In this document: positions 41,631 to 52,862 of the stretch, in pieces | How positions within the stretch are numbered: position 1 is the stretch's first letter | How the letters are laid out: every line of letters starts with the position of its first letter | NCBI RefSeq assembly: GCF_028416635.1 | Contig: NZ_CP114013.1 | Coordinates: forward strand, 558,001-622,000 | DNA: 64,000 nt | Direction: 5' to 3' | Source: Baekduia alba | GTDB lineage: Bacteria > Actinomycetota > Thermoleophilia > Solirubrobacterales > Solirubrobacteraceae | Position numbers and translations under genes: made by a program | Notes under the pieces: generated by a model | Told to the model about the DNA's origin: nothing | Seen by the model: only the letters and a program-made list of their open reading frames with translations | Database searches by the model: none

Positions 41631-43327
41631 AGCGGGCCGCGCTCATCCTCGGCGCGGTCCTCGCGCTGCTCGCGACGCTGCCGGCCGGCGCGCTCGCGCA
41701 CGCCACGCTGGAGCAGACCACGCCGGGCCGCGGCGCGGTCGCCCAGTCCGAGCCGCGGCAGGTCGTGCTGCGCTTCGACGAGTCGGTCGAGGGGAACTTC
41801 GGCGCCGTCCGGGTCTTCGACGCGCGCGGCGACCGCGTCGACGACGGGCCCGTCACGCATCCTGGCGGCACGGGGGCGAAGCTCGCCGTCGGGCTGAAGC
41901 CGGGCCTGAAGGACGGCACCTACACCACCACCTACCGCGTCATCTCGGCCGACTCGCATCCGGTGTCCGGCGGCTTCGTGTTCTCGATCGTCCGCGCCGG
42001 CGCGGCGCCGGCCGAGACCGTGGGCGACCTGCTCGCGGGCTCGTCGACGGGGCGCGTCACCGAGGGCGCGTTCGGGATCGCGCGGGGCGCCGACTACCTG
42101 GCGATCGCGCTCGTCCTCGGGACGTTGGCCTTCATCCTGCTCGCCTGGCCGCGCGGCGCGCCGATCGAGGCCGAGGCGGCGTTCGCGCGGAGGACGCGGA
42201 CGCTGCTGCTCGCCGGCGCCGCGATCGGCGTGCTCAGCGGGGCCGCCGGCATCGTGCTCCAGGGCGCGACCGCGGGCGGGACGACGTTCTGGACCGCGCT
42301 GGATCCCGGCACCGTGCGCGAGGTGCTCGGCACGCGCTTCGGGACCGTCTGGGGCCTGCGCGTCGTCGACTTCGTCGCGCTCGGCGCGCTCGCCCTGGCG
42401 GTCGGGCCGCCGCGCCGCGGCAACCCCTGGCTCTACGCCCTGCCCGCCGCGTTCCTCGCGCTCACGCCGGCGCTCGGCGGCCACGCGACCACGCAGCACC
42501 CGGTCGCGCTGCTCGCGCCGCTGGACGTCGTCCACGTGCTGGCGATGAGCGCGTGGGTCGGCGGGCTGGTCGTGCTGGTGCTCGCCGTGCCGGCCGCGAC
42601 GCGCGCGATCGGCGACGCCGCCGCCCGCACGCCGCTGCTCGCGTCGACGCTCTCGCGCTTCTCGGCCGTGGCGCTGACCTGCGTGGGCCTGCTGATCGCC
42701 TCGGGCACCGCGCAGTCGATCGTCCACCTGCGCTCGTTCGGCGACTTCCTCCACACCGCCTTCGGCCGCGCGGTGCTGATCAAGATCATCATCCTGCTCG
42801 CGCTGATCGGGCTCGGCGCGCTGAACCGCCGGCGCAGCGTCCCGCGCCTGCGCGCCGCGGCGGCCGCCGGCGCGACGCCGGGCGCGGCCGGCCGCGTGCT
42901 GCGGACCACGCTGCGCGTGGAGGTCGGCCTCGTCGTCGTCGTGCTCGCGGTCACCGCCGCGCTGGTGTCCTACGCGCCGCCGTCCGCGCTGTCGGCAGGC
43001 CCGTACTCGCACGCGACGCGCACGGGCCCGCTGGAGATCGAGATGACCGTCGACCCGGCGCGCGCCGGGATCAACGCCATGCACCTGTACGTGTTCGCTG
43101 CCAAGGACGGCGCGCCGTTCGACGGCACCAAGGAGCTGACGGTCGACGCGCAGCTGAAGAGCAAGGGCATCGGCCCGCTGCACGCCACGCTGCACCGTGC
43201 CGGCCCGGGCCACTACGTCGCCGACGCGATGACGCTCGCGCCGGGCGGGACGTGGACGGTCACGGTGACCGACCGCGTCTCGGACTTCGACGAGTACGCC
43301 GCGCGCTTCGAGGTGCCGGTGCAGTGA
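41627..43327 (+). CDS. CopC-CopD fusion copper resistance/import protein
   Basis: 566 residues, start GTG 41627. After a signal peptide the mature protein begins HATLEQTTPGRG with the N-terminal His of CopC. FDESVEGNFGAVRVFDARGDRV and VISADSHPVSGGFVFSI (second His) complete the CopC domain. About eight membrane helices of CopD follow (YLAIALVLGTLAFILLAW; VHVLAMSAWVGGLVVLVLA; VLIKIIILLALIGLGAL). The last ~100 residues are an extra beta-sandwich resembling YtkA (HATRTGPLEIEMTVDPARAGIN ... GTWTVTVTDRV). Fusions of this kind import copper or confer tolerance. Both ends overlap neighbours. Confidence 0.92.
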   Translation: MKRAALILGAVLALLATLPAGALAHATLEQTTPGRGAVAQSEPRQVVLRFDESVEGNFGAVRVFDARGDRVDDGPVTHPGGTGAKLAVGLKPGLKDGTYTTTYRVISADSHPVSGGFVFSIVRAGAAPAETVGDLLAGSSTGRVTEGAFGIARGADYLAIALVLGTLAFILLAWPRGAPIEAEAAFARRTRTLLLAGAAIGVLSGAAGIVLQGATAGGTTFWTALDPGTVREVLGTRFGTVWGLRVVDFVALGALALAVGPPRRGNPWLYALPAAFLALTPALGGHATTQHPVALLAPLDVVHVLAMSAWVGGLVVLVLAVPAATRAIGDAAARTPLLASTLSRFSAVALTCVGLLIASGTAQSIVHLRSFGDFLHTAFGRAVLIKIIILLALIGLGALNRRRSVPRLRAAAAAGATPGAAGRVLRTTLRVEVGLVVVVLAVTAALVSYAPPSALSAGPYSHATRTGPLEIEMTVDPARAGINAMHLYVFAAKDGAPFDGTKELTVDAQLKSKGIGPLHATLHRAGPGHYVADAMTLAPGGTWTVTVTDRVSDFDEYAARFEVPVQ

Positions 43328-43560
43328 GCCTCCTGCTCGAGCTCGTCCCGTTCCTGCTGCTGGCCGGCACGCTGCTGTGCGGCCGCTACCCGGGCGAGCG
43401 CACGCTCGCGACGCGCCTGCTCCGGGCGCGCCGCCCCCGCCTGCGCCGGCGGCGGAGGGGCGTCGTGGCCCGCACGCCGCGCCGCCCCTTCGCCGCCGCT
43501 CCTCGCGGCGGCCGCCTCGTCGGCGCCGCCGTCGCCTCCCGTCCTCCACCGCTGGGCTGA
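43324..43560 (+). CDS. Small membrane peptide with Arg-rich tail (copper-island paralogue 2)
   Basis: 78 residues, start GTG 43324 overlapping the CopD stop (GTGA). One membrane helix (LLLELVPFLLLAGTLLCG) is followed by RYPGERTLATRLLRA, an Arg-rich stretch (RRPRLRRRRRGVV) and RGGRLVGAAVASRPPP. The layout repeats that of the 115-residue protein at 40479. I recall similar RYPGE...RGGRL peptides beside YcnI/CopC genes in actinobacteria. It carries one Cys at the membrane edge. The role is unknown. Confidence 0.75.
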   Translation: MSLLLELVPFLLLAGTLLCGRYPGERTLATRLLRARRPRLRRRRRGVVARTPRRPFAAAPRGGRLVGAAVASRPPPLG

Positions 43561-43623
43561 CGTCCCTCACGCACCACCGAGCATCACCTACGTCAACCCC
43601 AGCAACACAAGGACATCAAGAAC

Positions 43624-44340
43624 ATGAAGCGCATCACCCTCGCCTCCGTGGCCGCCGCCGGCGCTCTCGTCGTGCCCGCCGCCGCCCAGGCCCACGTCAC
43701 GCTGCAGCCCAAGACGGCCGCGGCCGGCTCCTACGTCGTCGAGGACGTCCGCGTCCCGAACGAGACCGACGACGCGGTGACCACGAAGGTCGCCGTCCAG
43801 CTCCCGGAGGGCTTCGCCGAGGCCTCCTACCAGTCCGTTCCCGGGTGGACCGTCAAGGTCGTCAAGGAGAAGCTCGCCACGCCGGTCAAGACCGACGACG
43901 GCGAGGTCACCGAAGGCGTCAAGTCCGTCACCTGGACGGCGAAGACGAAGGCCGACGGGATCGCGCCGGGGCAGTTCCAGGACTTCCCGCTGTCGGTGCA
44001 GATCCCCGGCAAGGCCGGCGACACGCTGACCTTCAAGGCGCTGCAGACCTACAGCGACGGGACGGTCGCGCGCTGGATCGGCGCGCCGGACGCCGACAAG
44101 CCGGCACCGCAGGTGGCGGTGACCGCGGCGGCCGACGACCACCACGCGGCCGCGAGCGCGGGCACCGCGACGACCGAGGAGACCTCGGCGCCGGCGGCCG
44201 CGGTCAGCACGGCGTCGGACGGTTCCGACGGCGACGACTCCAACACGCTCGCGATCATCGCGCTCGTCGTCGGCGCGCTCGGCCTGGCGGCCGGCGGCGC
44301 GGGCCTGGCGTCTGCGCGGCGAGCCGGGCGTACCCTCTGA
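43624..44340 (+). CDS. ycnI: YcnI-like (DUF1775) copper-binding membrane-anchored protein
   Basis: 238 residues. A signal peptide ends at AQA, leaving HVTLQPKTAAAGSYV with the N-terminal His typical of YcnI. The domain continues with FAEASYQSVPGWTVKV, TWTAKTKADGIAPGQFQDFPLSVQIPG and RWIGAPDADKPAPQV, the Trp and His together forming the copper site in characterised YcnI. A Thr/Ala/Asp linker with two His and one membrane helix (TLAIIALVVGALGLAAGGAG) ends the chain. It acts on the outer face of the membrane. AAGGA precedes the start by about ten bases. Confidence 0.92.
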   Translation: MKRITLASVAAAGALVVPAAAQAHVTLQPKTAAAGSYVVEDVRVPNETDDAVTTKVAVQLPEGFAEASYQSVPGWTVKVVKEKLATPVKTDDGEVTEGVKSVTWTAKTKADGIAPGQFQDFPLSVQIPGKAGDTLTFKALQTYSDGTVARWIGAPDADKPAPQVAVTAAADDHHAAASAGTATTEETSAPAAAVSTASDGSDGDDSNTLAIIALVVGALGLAAGGAGLASARRAGRTL

Positions 44341-44349
44341 CGCACCGTC

Positions 44350-45168
44350 ATGTCTGACCCTTCCACCACACCCACCAAGCGCGAGCGGCGAGAAGCCGCT
44401 CGCGCCGAGCGCCAGGAGCGCGAGTCGGCCGCCGCGGCGGCCGACACGCGCCGCAAGAGGCTGCTCACGCTGCTCGGCCTGCTCGGCGCCGCGGTCGTGA
44501 TCGTCGTCGTCGCGATCGTGATCTCGTCCGGCGGCTCGAGCGACAAGCCGACGCCGGCCGCCAGCAGCGGCGGCGACGTCGCGGGGGTCGCCGAGACCAA
44601 GGCGCTGATCGGCGGGATCCCGCAGAGCGGCATCACGCTCGGCAAGGCCGACGCGCCGGTGACGATCGTCGAGTTCGCCGATCCGCAGTGCCCGTTCTGC
44701 AAGGAGTACACGTTGAACGAGATGCCGGCGGTCGTGAAGCAGTACGTCCGGACCGGCAAGGCCAAGATGGAGCTGCGGTACCTGACGTTCATCGGGCCGG
44801 ACTCGGTCACCGCCGCCCAGGCGCTGCAGGGCGCCGCCCCGCAGAGCCGGTTCTGGGAGGCGTCCGACCTCTTCTACCGCAACCAGGGCGAGGAGAACTC
44901 GGGCTACGTCACGGACGACTTCCTGAAGGGGATCCTGACCGGCGCGGGCGCCGACGCGACCAAGGCGCTGGCCGCGGGCTCGTCGTCGGCCGTGGCCGAG
45001 CAGCTCGGCGAGGCCAAGACGCTGGCCAGCCGCTACGGCGTGGACAGCACGCCGACGATCCTCGTCGGGCCGACCGGCGGGGAGCTGAAGAAGGACACCG
45101 AGAGCGCGCCGACCGCGGCGGGCATCGGGAAGCTGGTCGACGCGGCCGCCGCGAAGGGCGGCACGTGA
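44350..45168 (+). CDS. DsbA-like thiol oxidoreductase, membrane-anchored
   Basis: 272 residues. A charged cytoplasmic start (KRERREAARAERQERE), one membrane helix (LLGLLGAAVVIVVVAIVIS) and an extracytoplasmic thioredoxin-like domain with the active site FADPQCPFCKEY and the cis-Pro loop STPTILVG. It is about 10 bases after ycnI and overlaps the VKOR gene (GTGA). The VKOR product should re-oxidise it, giving disulfide formation outside the cell. Confidence 0.92.
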   Translation: MSDPSTTPTKRERREAARAERQERESAAAAADTRRKRLLTLLGLLGAAVVIVVVAIVISSGGSSDKPTPAASSGGDVAGVAETKALIGGIPQSGITLGKADAPVTIVEFADPQCPFCKEYTLNEMPAVVKQYVRTGKAKMELRYLTFIGPDSVTAAQALQGAAPQSRFWEASDLFYRNQGEENSGYVTDDFLKGILTGAGADATKALAAGSSSAVAEQLGEAKTLASRYGVDSTPTILVGPTGGELKKDTESAPTAAGIGKLVDAAAAKGGT

Positions 45169-45587
45169 GCGACCGCGCGCTGCGCACCGCCGGGCTCGTC
45201 CTGGCGGTGCTCGGCGTCGGCATCGCGGGCTACCTCGTCTACGTGCACTACGCGGACATCGACCCCGTGTGCAACATCGCGCACGGCTGCCACAAGGTGC
45301 AGACGTCGGACTACGCCGAGCTCGCCGGCATCCCGGTCGCGTTGTTGGGGTTGATCGGCTACGTCGTCATCCTGGGCGCGCTGGTGGCCCCGGGGGAGGC
45401 GGCGCGGATGGTCGCGGCGCTCACTGCCCTCGTCGGCTTCGGGTTCTCGATGTACCTGACCTACCGCGAGCTGTTCACGATCGACGCGATCTGCCAGTGG
45501 TGCGTCGGCAGCGCGATCCTGATGACCGGACTGGCAGGGGTGTGCACGTGGCGCCTCCTGCGTGAACCCGACACCATGGTGGCGTGA
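45165..45587 (+). CDS. Vitamin K epoxide reductase (VKOR) family disulfide-forming enzyme
   Basis: 140 residues, start GTG 45165. Four membrane helices, the loop cysteine pair in DPVCNIAHGCHKVQTSDYAELAGIPVALLGLIGY and the quinone-side CxxC in ICQWC are the family signature. Bacterial VKORs pass electrons from DsbA-like proteins to quinone, replacing DsbB. It is flanked on both sides by DsbA-like genes with four-base overlaps, giving a complete oxidative folding module. Confidence 0.93.
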   Translation: MSDRALRTAGLVLAVLGVGIAGYLVYVHYADIDPVCNIAHGCHKVQTSDYAELAGIPVALLGLIGYVVILGALVAPGEAARMVAALTALVGFGFSMYLTYRELFTIDAICQWCVGSAILMTGLAGVCTWRLLREPDTMVA

Positions 45588-46285
45588 GCCGCCGTCTGAC
45601 CGTCTTCTCCGTCCTGCTCGGCGCCGCCACGGCGATCGTGGTGGCGGCGGTCCTGATCAGCAGCGGCGGCAGCAGCGACCCGACCAAGCCGCGCAAGGCC
45701 TCGACGCGCGACGTCACGCGCATCCTGCGCGGCATCCCGCAGAACGGCCTGGTCCTCGGCGACCCCAAGGCGCCGGTCCTGCTGGTGGAGTTCGCCGACC
45801 TGCAGTGCCCGTTCTGCCGCGAGTTCGCCGCCGAGTCGTGGCCGGACATCGTGCAGCGGTACATCCGCAGCGGCAAGGTCAAGATGGAGCTGCGGCTGAC
45901 CAACGTCCTCGGCGAGGACTCGGTCAAGGCCAACAAGGCCGTGATGGCCGCGGCGCTGCAGAACCGCATGTGGGACGCGTCGATGCGGTTCTACGACGTC
46001 CAGGGCCAGGAGCAGAGCGGCTACGTCAACGACCGCTTCCTGCGCGGCGTGCTCAGCGGCGTCCACGGCCTCGACGCCACGCGCGCGATGCGCGACCGCA
46101 CGTCTCCCCAGGTCCTCGACCAGCTCGCGGCCGTCCACTCGATGATGTCGCGCTACGACGTGCGCGCCACGCCGACGCTGATGATCGGGACCGACGCCAA
46201 CGACCTCACGCAGCTCTCGGACGGCGTCGTGTCCTCCGACAAGCTGGCGCAGGCGATCAACGAGCAGCTGCTGAAGACGGTCTGA
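45584..46285 (+). CDS. Second DsbA-like thiol oxidoreductase
   Basis: 233 residues, start GTG 45584 overlapping the VKOR stop. One N-terminal membrane helix (LTVFSVLLGAATAIVVAAVLI), the active site FADLQCPFCREF and a cis-Pro loop ATPTLMIG. It resembles the first DsbA of the operon but lacks its long basic leader. The pair may serve different clients or a reduction/oxidation split. Confidence 0.92.
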   Translation: MSRRLTVFSVLLGAATAIVVAAVLISSGGSSDPTKPRKASTRDVTRILRGIPQNGLVLGDPKAPVLLVEFADLQCPFCREFAAESWPDIVQRYIRSGKVKMELRLTNVLGEDSVKANKAVMAAALQNRMWDASMRFYDVQGQEQSGYVNDRFLRGVLSGVHGLDATRAMRDRTSPQVLDQLAAVHSMMSRYDVRATPTLMIGTDANDLTQLSDGVVSSDKLAQAINEQLLKTV

Positions 46286-46309
46286 CAGCAGGGGTGGTGC
46301 GGGTGGTGC

Positions 46310-46326
46310 GTAGGGTGTTACCCTAC
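46310..46326 (+). promoter_or_regulatory. Perfect operator dyad upstream of vapBC
   Basis: GTAGGGT, GTT, ACCCTAC: a perfect 7-3-7 inverted repeat ending 8 bases before ATG 46335. Antitoxins of the ribbon-helix-helix type bind such dyads to repress their own operon. Confidence 0.8.
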
Positions 46327-46334
46327 ATCTCACC

Positions 46335-46583
46335 ATGCTGAAGAAGACCAGCATCTACCTCGACGAGGAGCTCGACCACGGGCTGGCTCGCCGGGCCGCC
46401 GAGGAGGGCATCACCAAGGCGGAGTACATCCGCCGGACGCTCTCGGGCGCGGTGCAGCGGCCGAAGCGGCCCAAGCCGACAGCGGTGGGCTTCATGGACG
46501 ATGGACCGACCGACGTCTCCAGCAACGTCGACAGATACCTCGCCGAGACGGGCTTCGGCGAGCCGCGCGAACCGATGAAGTGA
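46335..46583 (+). CDS. vapB: Ribbon-helix-helix antitoxin (VapB-like)
   Basis: 82 residues. The N-terminal ribbon-helix-helix is clear (KKTSIYLDEELDHGLARRAAEEGITKAEYIRRTLSGAV). The second half (VGFMDDGPTDVSSNVDRYLAETGFGE) is the flexible toxin-binding part. It overlaps the PIN toxin start by four bases (GTGA), as in most VapBC pairs, and a perfect dyad sits in its promoter. Confidence 0.9.
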   Translation: MLKKTSIYLDEELDHGLARRAAEEGITKAEYIRRTLSGAVQRPKRPKPTAVGFMDDGPTDVSSNVDRYLAETGFGEPREPMK

Positions 46584-46990
46584 CGATCGTCGCCGACACC
46601 TCGTTCATCCTCGCCGTCGTCCGCGGTCGCGACGAGCACCACGACCTCGCCACCGCGTGGATGCGGGAGATCGACGAGGAGCTCGTCACCTCGCCGCTGA
46701 CCCTCGCCGAGCTTGACCACATGGTCCCTCGGTTGTCCGGCGAGCGTGCGCAGCACGCCCTCTGGGACGACTTCGACCGCGGCGTCTACGGCGTGCGCTG
46801 GTGGGCGGACGCGCTCTCCGAGACGCTCGCCATCGCGCGCCGTCGCCCGTTCCTCGGCCTGGCTGACGCATCGCTGGTCGCGCTCTCGGGCCGTCTTCGC
46901 ACCAACCGCATCGCCACCTTCGACCAGCACTTCCGATCCATTTTGACTCCTGACGGGGAAGCCTTCGTGGTGCTCCCCGCCGATCGCTGA
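46580..46990 (+). CDS. vapC: PIN-domain toxin ribonuclease (VapC-like)
   Basis: 136 residues, start GTG 46580. The four PIN acidic positions are present: D in [10 protein letters not shown] in [10 protein letters not shown] in [11 protein letters not shown] and D in IATFDQHF. VapC enzymes cut tRNA or rRNA and are neutralised by VapB. It appears intact and probably active. Confidence 0.9.
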   Translation: MTIVADTSFILAVVRGRDEHHDLATAWMREIDEELVTSPLTLAELDHMVPRLSGERAQHALWDDFDRGVYGVRWWADALSETLAIARRRPFLGLADASLVALSGRLRTNRIATFDQHFRSILTPDGEAFVVLPADR

Positions 46991-47004
46991 AAGGACCACG
47001 AACC

Positions 47005-49839
<2,835 letters not shown>

Positions 49840-49881
49840 CGGCCAGCGGCTCGCCGCCGACGCCGCGTAGCGCCTAGGCGA

Positions 49882-50277
49882 TCACGCGACCGCCGCCTCG
49901 GATGACGATCCGGGGCGGCGGCCCGCGACGCGGATCGCGTCGAACAGGGCGTCGACGTCGACGGCCTTGTCCACCAGCCCGCACGCGCCCGCGGCCTTGG
50001 CCGAGCGCTCGAGCGCCGGCGTCGGGTCGGCGGTGTACAGCAGCACCGACGGCGCGTCGGGCTCGGCCCGGACCGCGCGACACAGCTCGACGCCGTCCTC
50101 GTCGCCGAGCCGGTGGTCGAGGACGACGACGTGCGGCTGCCCGCGGCGGAGCAGCGTCCACATGGCCTCGCCGTTCTCCGCGCCGCCGATGCACCGGAAG
50201 CCGGGCTCGGCGCGGAGCACGGCCTCGAGGCCCGCGCGCAGCACAGGGTGATCGTCGACGACGAGGACGCGGATCAT
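49882..50277 (-). CDS. Stand-alone response regulator receiver
   Basis: 131 residues from ATG 50277. The receiver is of the NarL type: MIRVLVVDDHPVLRAGLEAVLRAEPGF, phospho-acceptor Asp in VVLDHRLGDEDGVELC, and the Lys in CGLVDKAVDVDALFDAI. The usual C-terminal LuxR helix-turn-helix is absent; the chain stops at GRRPGSSSEAAVA. It may signal through protein contacts. No kinase lies next to it. The GTP/T switch residue is in LLYTADPT. Confidence 0.88.
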   Translation of the reverse strand: MIRVLVVDDHPVLRAGLEAVLRAEPGFRCIGGAENGEAMWTLLRRGQPHVVVLDHRLGDEDGVELCRAVRAEPDAPSVLLYTADPTPALERSAKAAGACGLVDKAVDVDALFDAIRVAGRRPGSSSEAAVA

Positions 50278-50378
50278 GGGCGGTGGAGGAGACGATGCAC
50301 GACGCGAGCCCCCGTGTCGATGCGGAAGCTCCACTTCGCTGCAACGCCCGTGCGCGGAAATGGTTCCGGGCCAGGCGA

Positions 50379-50384
50379 TAACGT
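50379..50384 (+). promoter_or_regulatory. Putative leaderless -10 box (TAACGT)
   Basis: TAACGT is followed by 9 bases and ATG 50394 of the M42 peptidase gene, with no Shine-Dalgarno. Confidence 0.45.
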
Positions 50385-50393
50385 TGCTCGCCG

Positions 50394-51449
50394 ATGCCCC
50401 TCCCCGACGTCCTGCGCAGCCTGCTCACCGCCACCGGGCCCTCCGGCTACGAGACCGCGCCGGCGCGGGCGTTCGCCGAGGCGTGCGCGTCCTTCGCGGA
50501 CGTCGAGACCGACGTGATGGGCACCGTGACCGCGCGCGTGAAGGGCACCGGCGACGGGCCGACGGTCGCGATCGTCGGCCACATCGACGAGATCGGCCTG
50601 ATCGTCACGCACATCGATGAGAAGGGCTACCTGCACTTCATCGGCGTCGGCGGCTGGGATCCCGTGATCCTCGTCGGCCAGCGCGTCGAGCTCACGACCA
50701 AGGACGGCGTCGTCCCGGGCGTGGTCGGCAAGAAGCCGATCCACCTCCTCAAGGAGGACGAGCGCAAGCGCGCCGCCGAGCTGAAGGACCTGCACATCGA
50801 CATCGGCGCCAAGGACGGCGACGACGCCAAGGCGCTCGTCCGCATCGGCGACGTCGCGGTGATCAGCGCCGACCCGATCGAGCTGCCCAACGACCGCTAC
50901 GTCGCGCGCGCGATGGACAACCGCCTCGGGTGCTTCGTCGCCTACGAGGCCGCGCGCCTGGTCGCCGAGGCCGGCGGCGCGGTCGGCGACGTCGTCGCGG
51001 TCGCCGCGGTGCAGGAGGAGATCACCTTCGCCGGCGCCCGCACCGTCGCGCACGCGCTGCGCCCGGACGTCGCGCTCGTCGTCGACGTCACGCACGCGAC
51101 CGACGCGCCCGGCATCGACGAGAAGGAGAACGGCTCGCACCCGCTCGGCTCCGGCCCGGTCATCGAGCGCGGCTCGACGATGCACCCAGTCGTCTTCGAC
51201 GAGCTGGTCGCCGCGGCCGAGGCCGAGGGCCTCGACCACACGCTGTCGGCGTCCGCGCGCTTCACCGGCACCGACGCCGACGCGATCCACGTCTCGCGCC
51301 AGGGCATCCCGACCGGGCTGATCAGCCTGCCGCTGCGCTACATGCACTCACCGGTCGAGCTGGTCCAGCTCGACGACGTGCTCAACGCCGCCAAGCTGGC
51401 GGCCGCGTTCGCGCGCCGGCTGACCGCCGACACGAGCTTCGCGCGCTAG
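50394..51449 (+). CDS. M42 family metallo-aminopeptidase/glutamyl aminopeptidase
   Basis: 351 residues. Metal and catalytic residues match M42 peptidases: His and Asp in VAIVGHIDEIGL, Asp in VARAMDNRLGC, the catalytic Glu pair in AVQEEITFAGA, Asp in LVVDVTHATDAPG and His in RYMHSPVELV. The insert beginning GVGGWDPVILVGQRVEL is the PDZ-like dimer subdomain. These enzymes form large tetrahedral complexes that trim peptides in the cytoplasm. It converges on the sigma-factor gene with a shared CTAG. Confidence 0.93.
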   Translation: MPLPDVLRSLLTATGPSGYETAPARAFAEACASFADVETDVMGTVTARVKGTGDGPTVAIVGHIDEIGLIVTHIDEKGYLHFIGVGGWDPVILVGQRVELTTKDGVVPGVVGKKPIHLLKEDERKRAAELKDLHIDIGAKDGDDAKALVRIGDVAVISADPIELPNDRYVARAMDNRLGCFVAYEAARLVAEAGGAVGDVVAVAAVQEEITFAGARTVAHALRPDVALVVDVTHATDAPGIDEKENGSHPLGSGPVIERGSTMHPVVFDELVAAAEAEGLDHTLSASARFTGTDADAIHVSRQGIPTGLISLPLRYMHSPVELVQLDDVLNAAKLAAAFARRLTADTSFAR

Positions 51450-52024
51450 GCGGCGGCGACGAGCTCGCCCGTGGCGGCGAGCGCGCGCAGACCGCGGGAC
51501 ACGCGGGCCCGGACGACGTCCTGGGAGACGCCGAGCTCGGCGGCCAGGTCGTCGTACCCGCGCTCTTCGACCACGCGCTGCATGACCGCGTAGGCCTGCT
51601 GCGGGTGGATCCCGGCGATCGCGTCGCGCACGCGGCCGCGCAGCTCCGGCAGGCCGGCGAGCTCCTCGATCCGCTCGAGCTCGGACAGCGCGACGCACGG
51701 CGGGTCGAGCCCGACCTGCTCGAGCGCGCGCCGCTCGGCGACGCCGCGGCGCCAGTAGTGCGCGAGCTGGCTGCGGGCGATGGCGAACAGCCAGCCCTCG
51801 GCCTCCGCGTCGCTGCGCCCGCGGAACTGGCGGCGGCGCTGCAGTGCGGTGGCGAACGTCTCGCCGGTGAGGTCGAGCGCGACCTCGGCGTTCAGCGTTC
51901 GGCGCGTGAAGAACACGACCAGGCGCTGGACGTTCGCCAGGTAGAAGTCCTTGAACGCCTCGGCGTCCTCGGCGCTGCGCGCCAGCGCGGCCTCCCGCCC
52001 ACGACGGCGCGCCGGCCGCTCCAT
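51446..52024 (-). CDS. ECF RNA polymerase sigma factor
   Basis: 192 residues from ATG 52024; ATG 52048 is in frame upstream and equally possible. Region 2 is visible (AFKDFYLANVQRLVVFFTRRTLNAEVALDLTGETFATALQRR, then AEGWLFAIARSQLAHYWRR) and region 4 has LPELRGRVRDAI, with helix-turn-helix YDDLAAELGVSQDVVRARVSRGLRAL. No anti-sigma gene is adjacent. An AT-rich palindrome lies about 75 bases upstream. Confidence 0.88.
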   Translation of the reverse strand: MERPARRRGREAALARSAEDAEAFKDFYLANVQRLVVFFTRRTLNAEVALDLTGETFATALQRRRQFRGRSDAEAEGWLFAIARSQLAHYWRRGVAERRALEQVGLDPPCVALSELERIEELAGLPELRGRVRDAIAGIHPQQAYAVMQRVVEERGYDDLAAELGVSQDVVRARVSRGLRALAATGELVAAA

Positions 52025-52099
52025 GACCGTTCCGATCCCCGAATTCATCCCTGACCCAACACTCGCACAACTCGGCCCGCCCGACAACGTCGATCGCGG

Positions 52100-52112
52100 C
52101 TTTTTGAAAAAG
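52100..52112. promoter_or_regulatory. AT-rich perfect palindrome in a divergent promoter region
   Basis: CTTTTT, G, AAAAAG sits between the divergent sigma-factor and HAD genes. In this GC-rich context an 11-base A/T tract is striking. It may be an upstream promoter element or a bend. Confidence 0.45.
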
Positions 52113-52181
52113 ACAACCTGAGCATACGTGGATCACTCGCCGCGTGTGCGGGATCGCGCCTGATCTAATGCACGGGACACC

Positions 52182-52862
52182 GTGCTCCTGCTCTTCGACA
52201 TCGACGGAACGCTGCTGCTCAAGGCGTCGCGCGACCACGTGCTCGCGATCCACGCGGCGCTGCGGCGGGTGCACCGGCTGCAGGAGATCCCGGCGGGCAA
52301 GCTCGACGCGGCGGGGCGGACCGACCCCGCCATCGCGCGCACGTTGCTCACGCTCGTCGACGTATCGGCCGAGGAGATCGACGCGCGGGCCCACGACGTG
52401 ATGCTGGCGGCGTGCGCCGAGTACCAGCAGCGCTGTCCGGCCGACCTGCGCGAGCACGTCGCGCCCGGTGTGCCCGAGGTGCTCGACAAGCTCGCCGCGC
52501 GCGACGACGTCAAGTTGTCGGTGTTGACCGGGAACCTCGAGTGCGTCGCGCGGCTGAAGCTGGAGCGGGCCGGGCTGAGCGACTACTTCGAGTACGGCCA
52601 GGGCGCGTTCGGCAGCGACTCCGAGGACCGTTCCGAGCTGCCCGAGATCGCGCGCCGCCGGGCCGGCGACCACCCGCGCGAGCAGACCGTCGTCATCGGC
52701 GACACCCCACGCGACATCGCCTGCGCCCGCGCCGACGGCGTGCATTGCATCGCGATCGCGACCGGCCCCTACCGCGCGGCCGACCTCCACGGCGCCGACG
52801 TCGTCATCGACATGGCGCGCGAGATCCCGGCCGCGCTGGCGCGGATCCCGGGGCTGGTCTAG
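52182..52862 (+). CDS. HAD family hydrolase (phosphoglycolate phosphatase-like)
   Basis: 226 residues, start GTG 52182. HAD motif I is LLFDIDGTLL, motif II is LSVLTGN, motif III/IV is VVIGDTPRDIACARADG. The helical cap (SRDHVLAIHAALRRVH ... EYQQRCPADLREHV) is of the C1 type. The substrate could be phosphoglycolate or another small phosphate ester. Its stop shares CTAG with the convergent DsbA-like gene. Confidence 0.9.
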   Translation: MLLLFDIDGTLLLKASRDHVLAIHAALRRVHRLQEIPAGKLDAAGRTDPAIARTLLTLVDVSAEEIDARAHDVMLAACAEYQQRCPADLREHVAPGVPEVLDKLAARDDVKLSVLTGNLECVARLKLERAGLSDYFEYGQGAFGSDSEDRSELPEIARRRAGDHPREQTVVIGDTPRDIACARADGVHCIAIATGPYRAADLHGADVVIDMAREIPAALARIPGLV

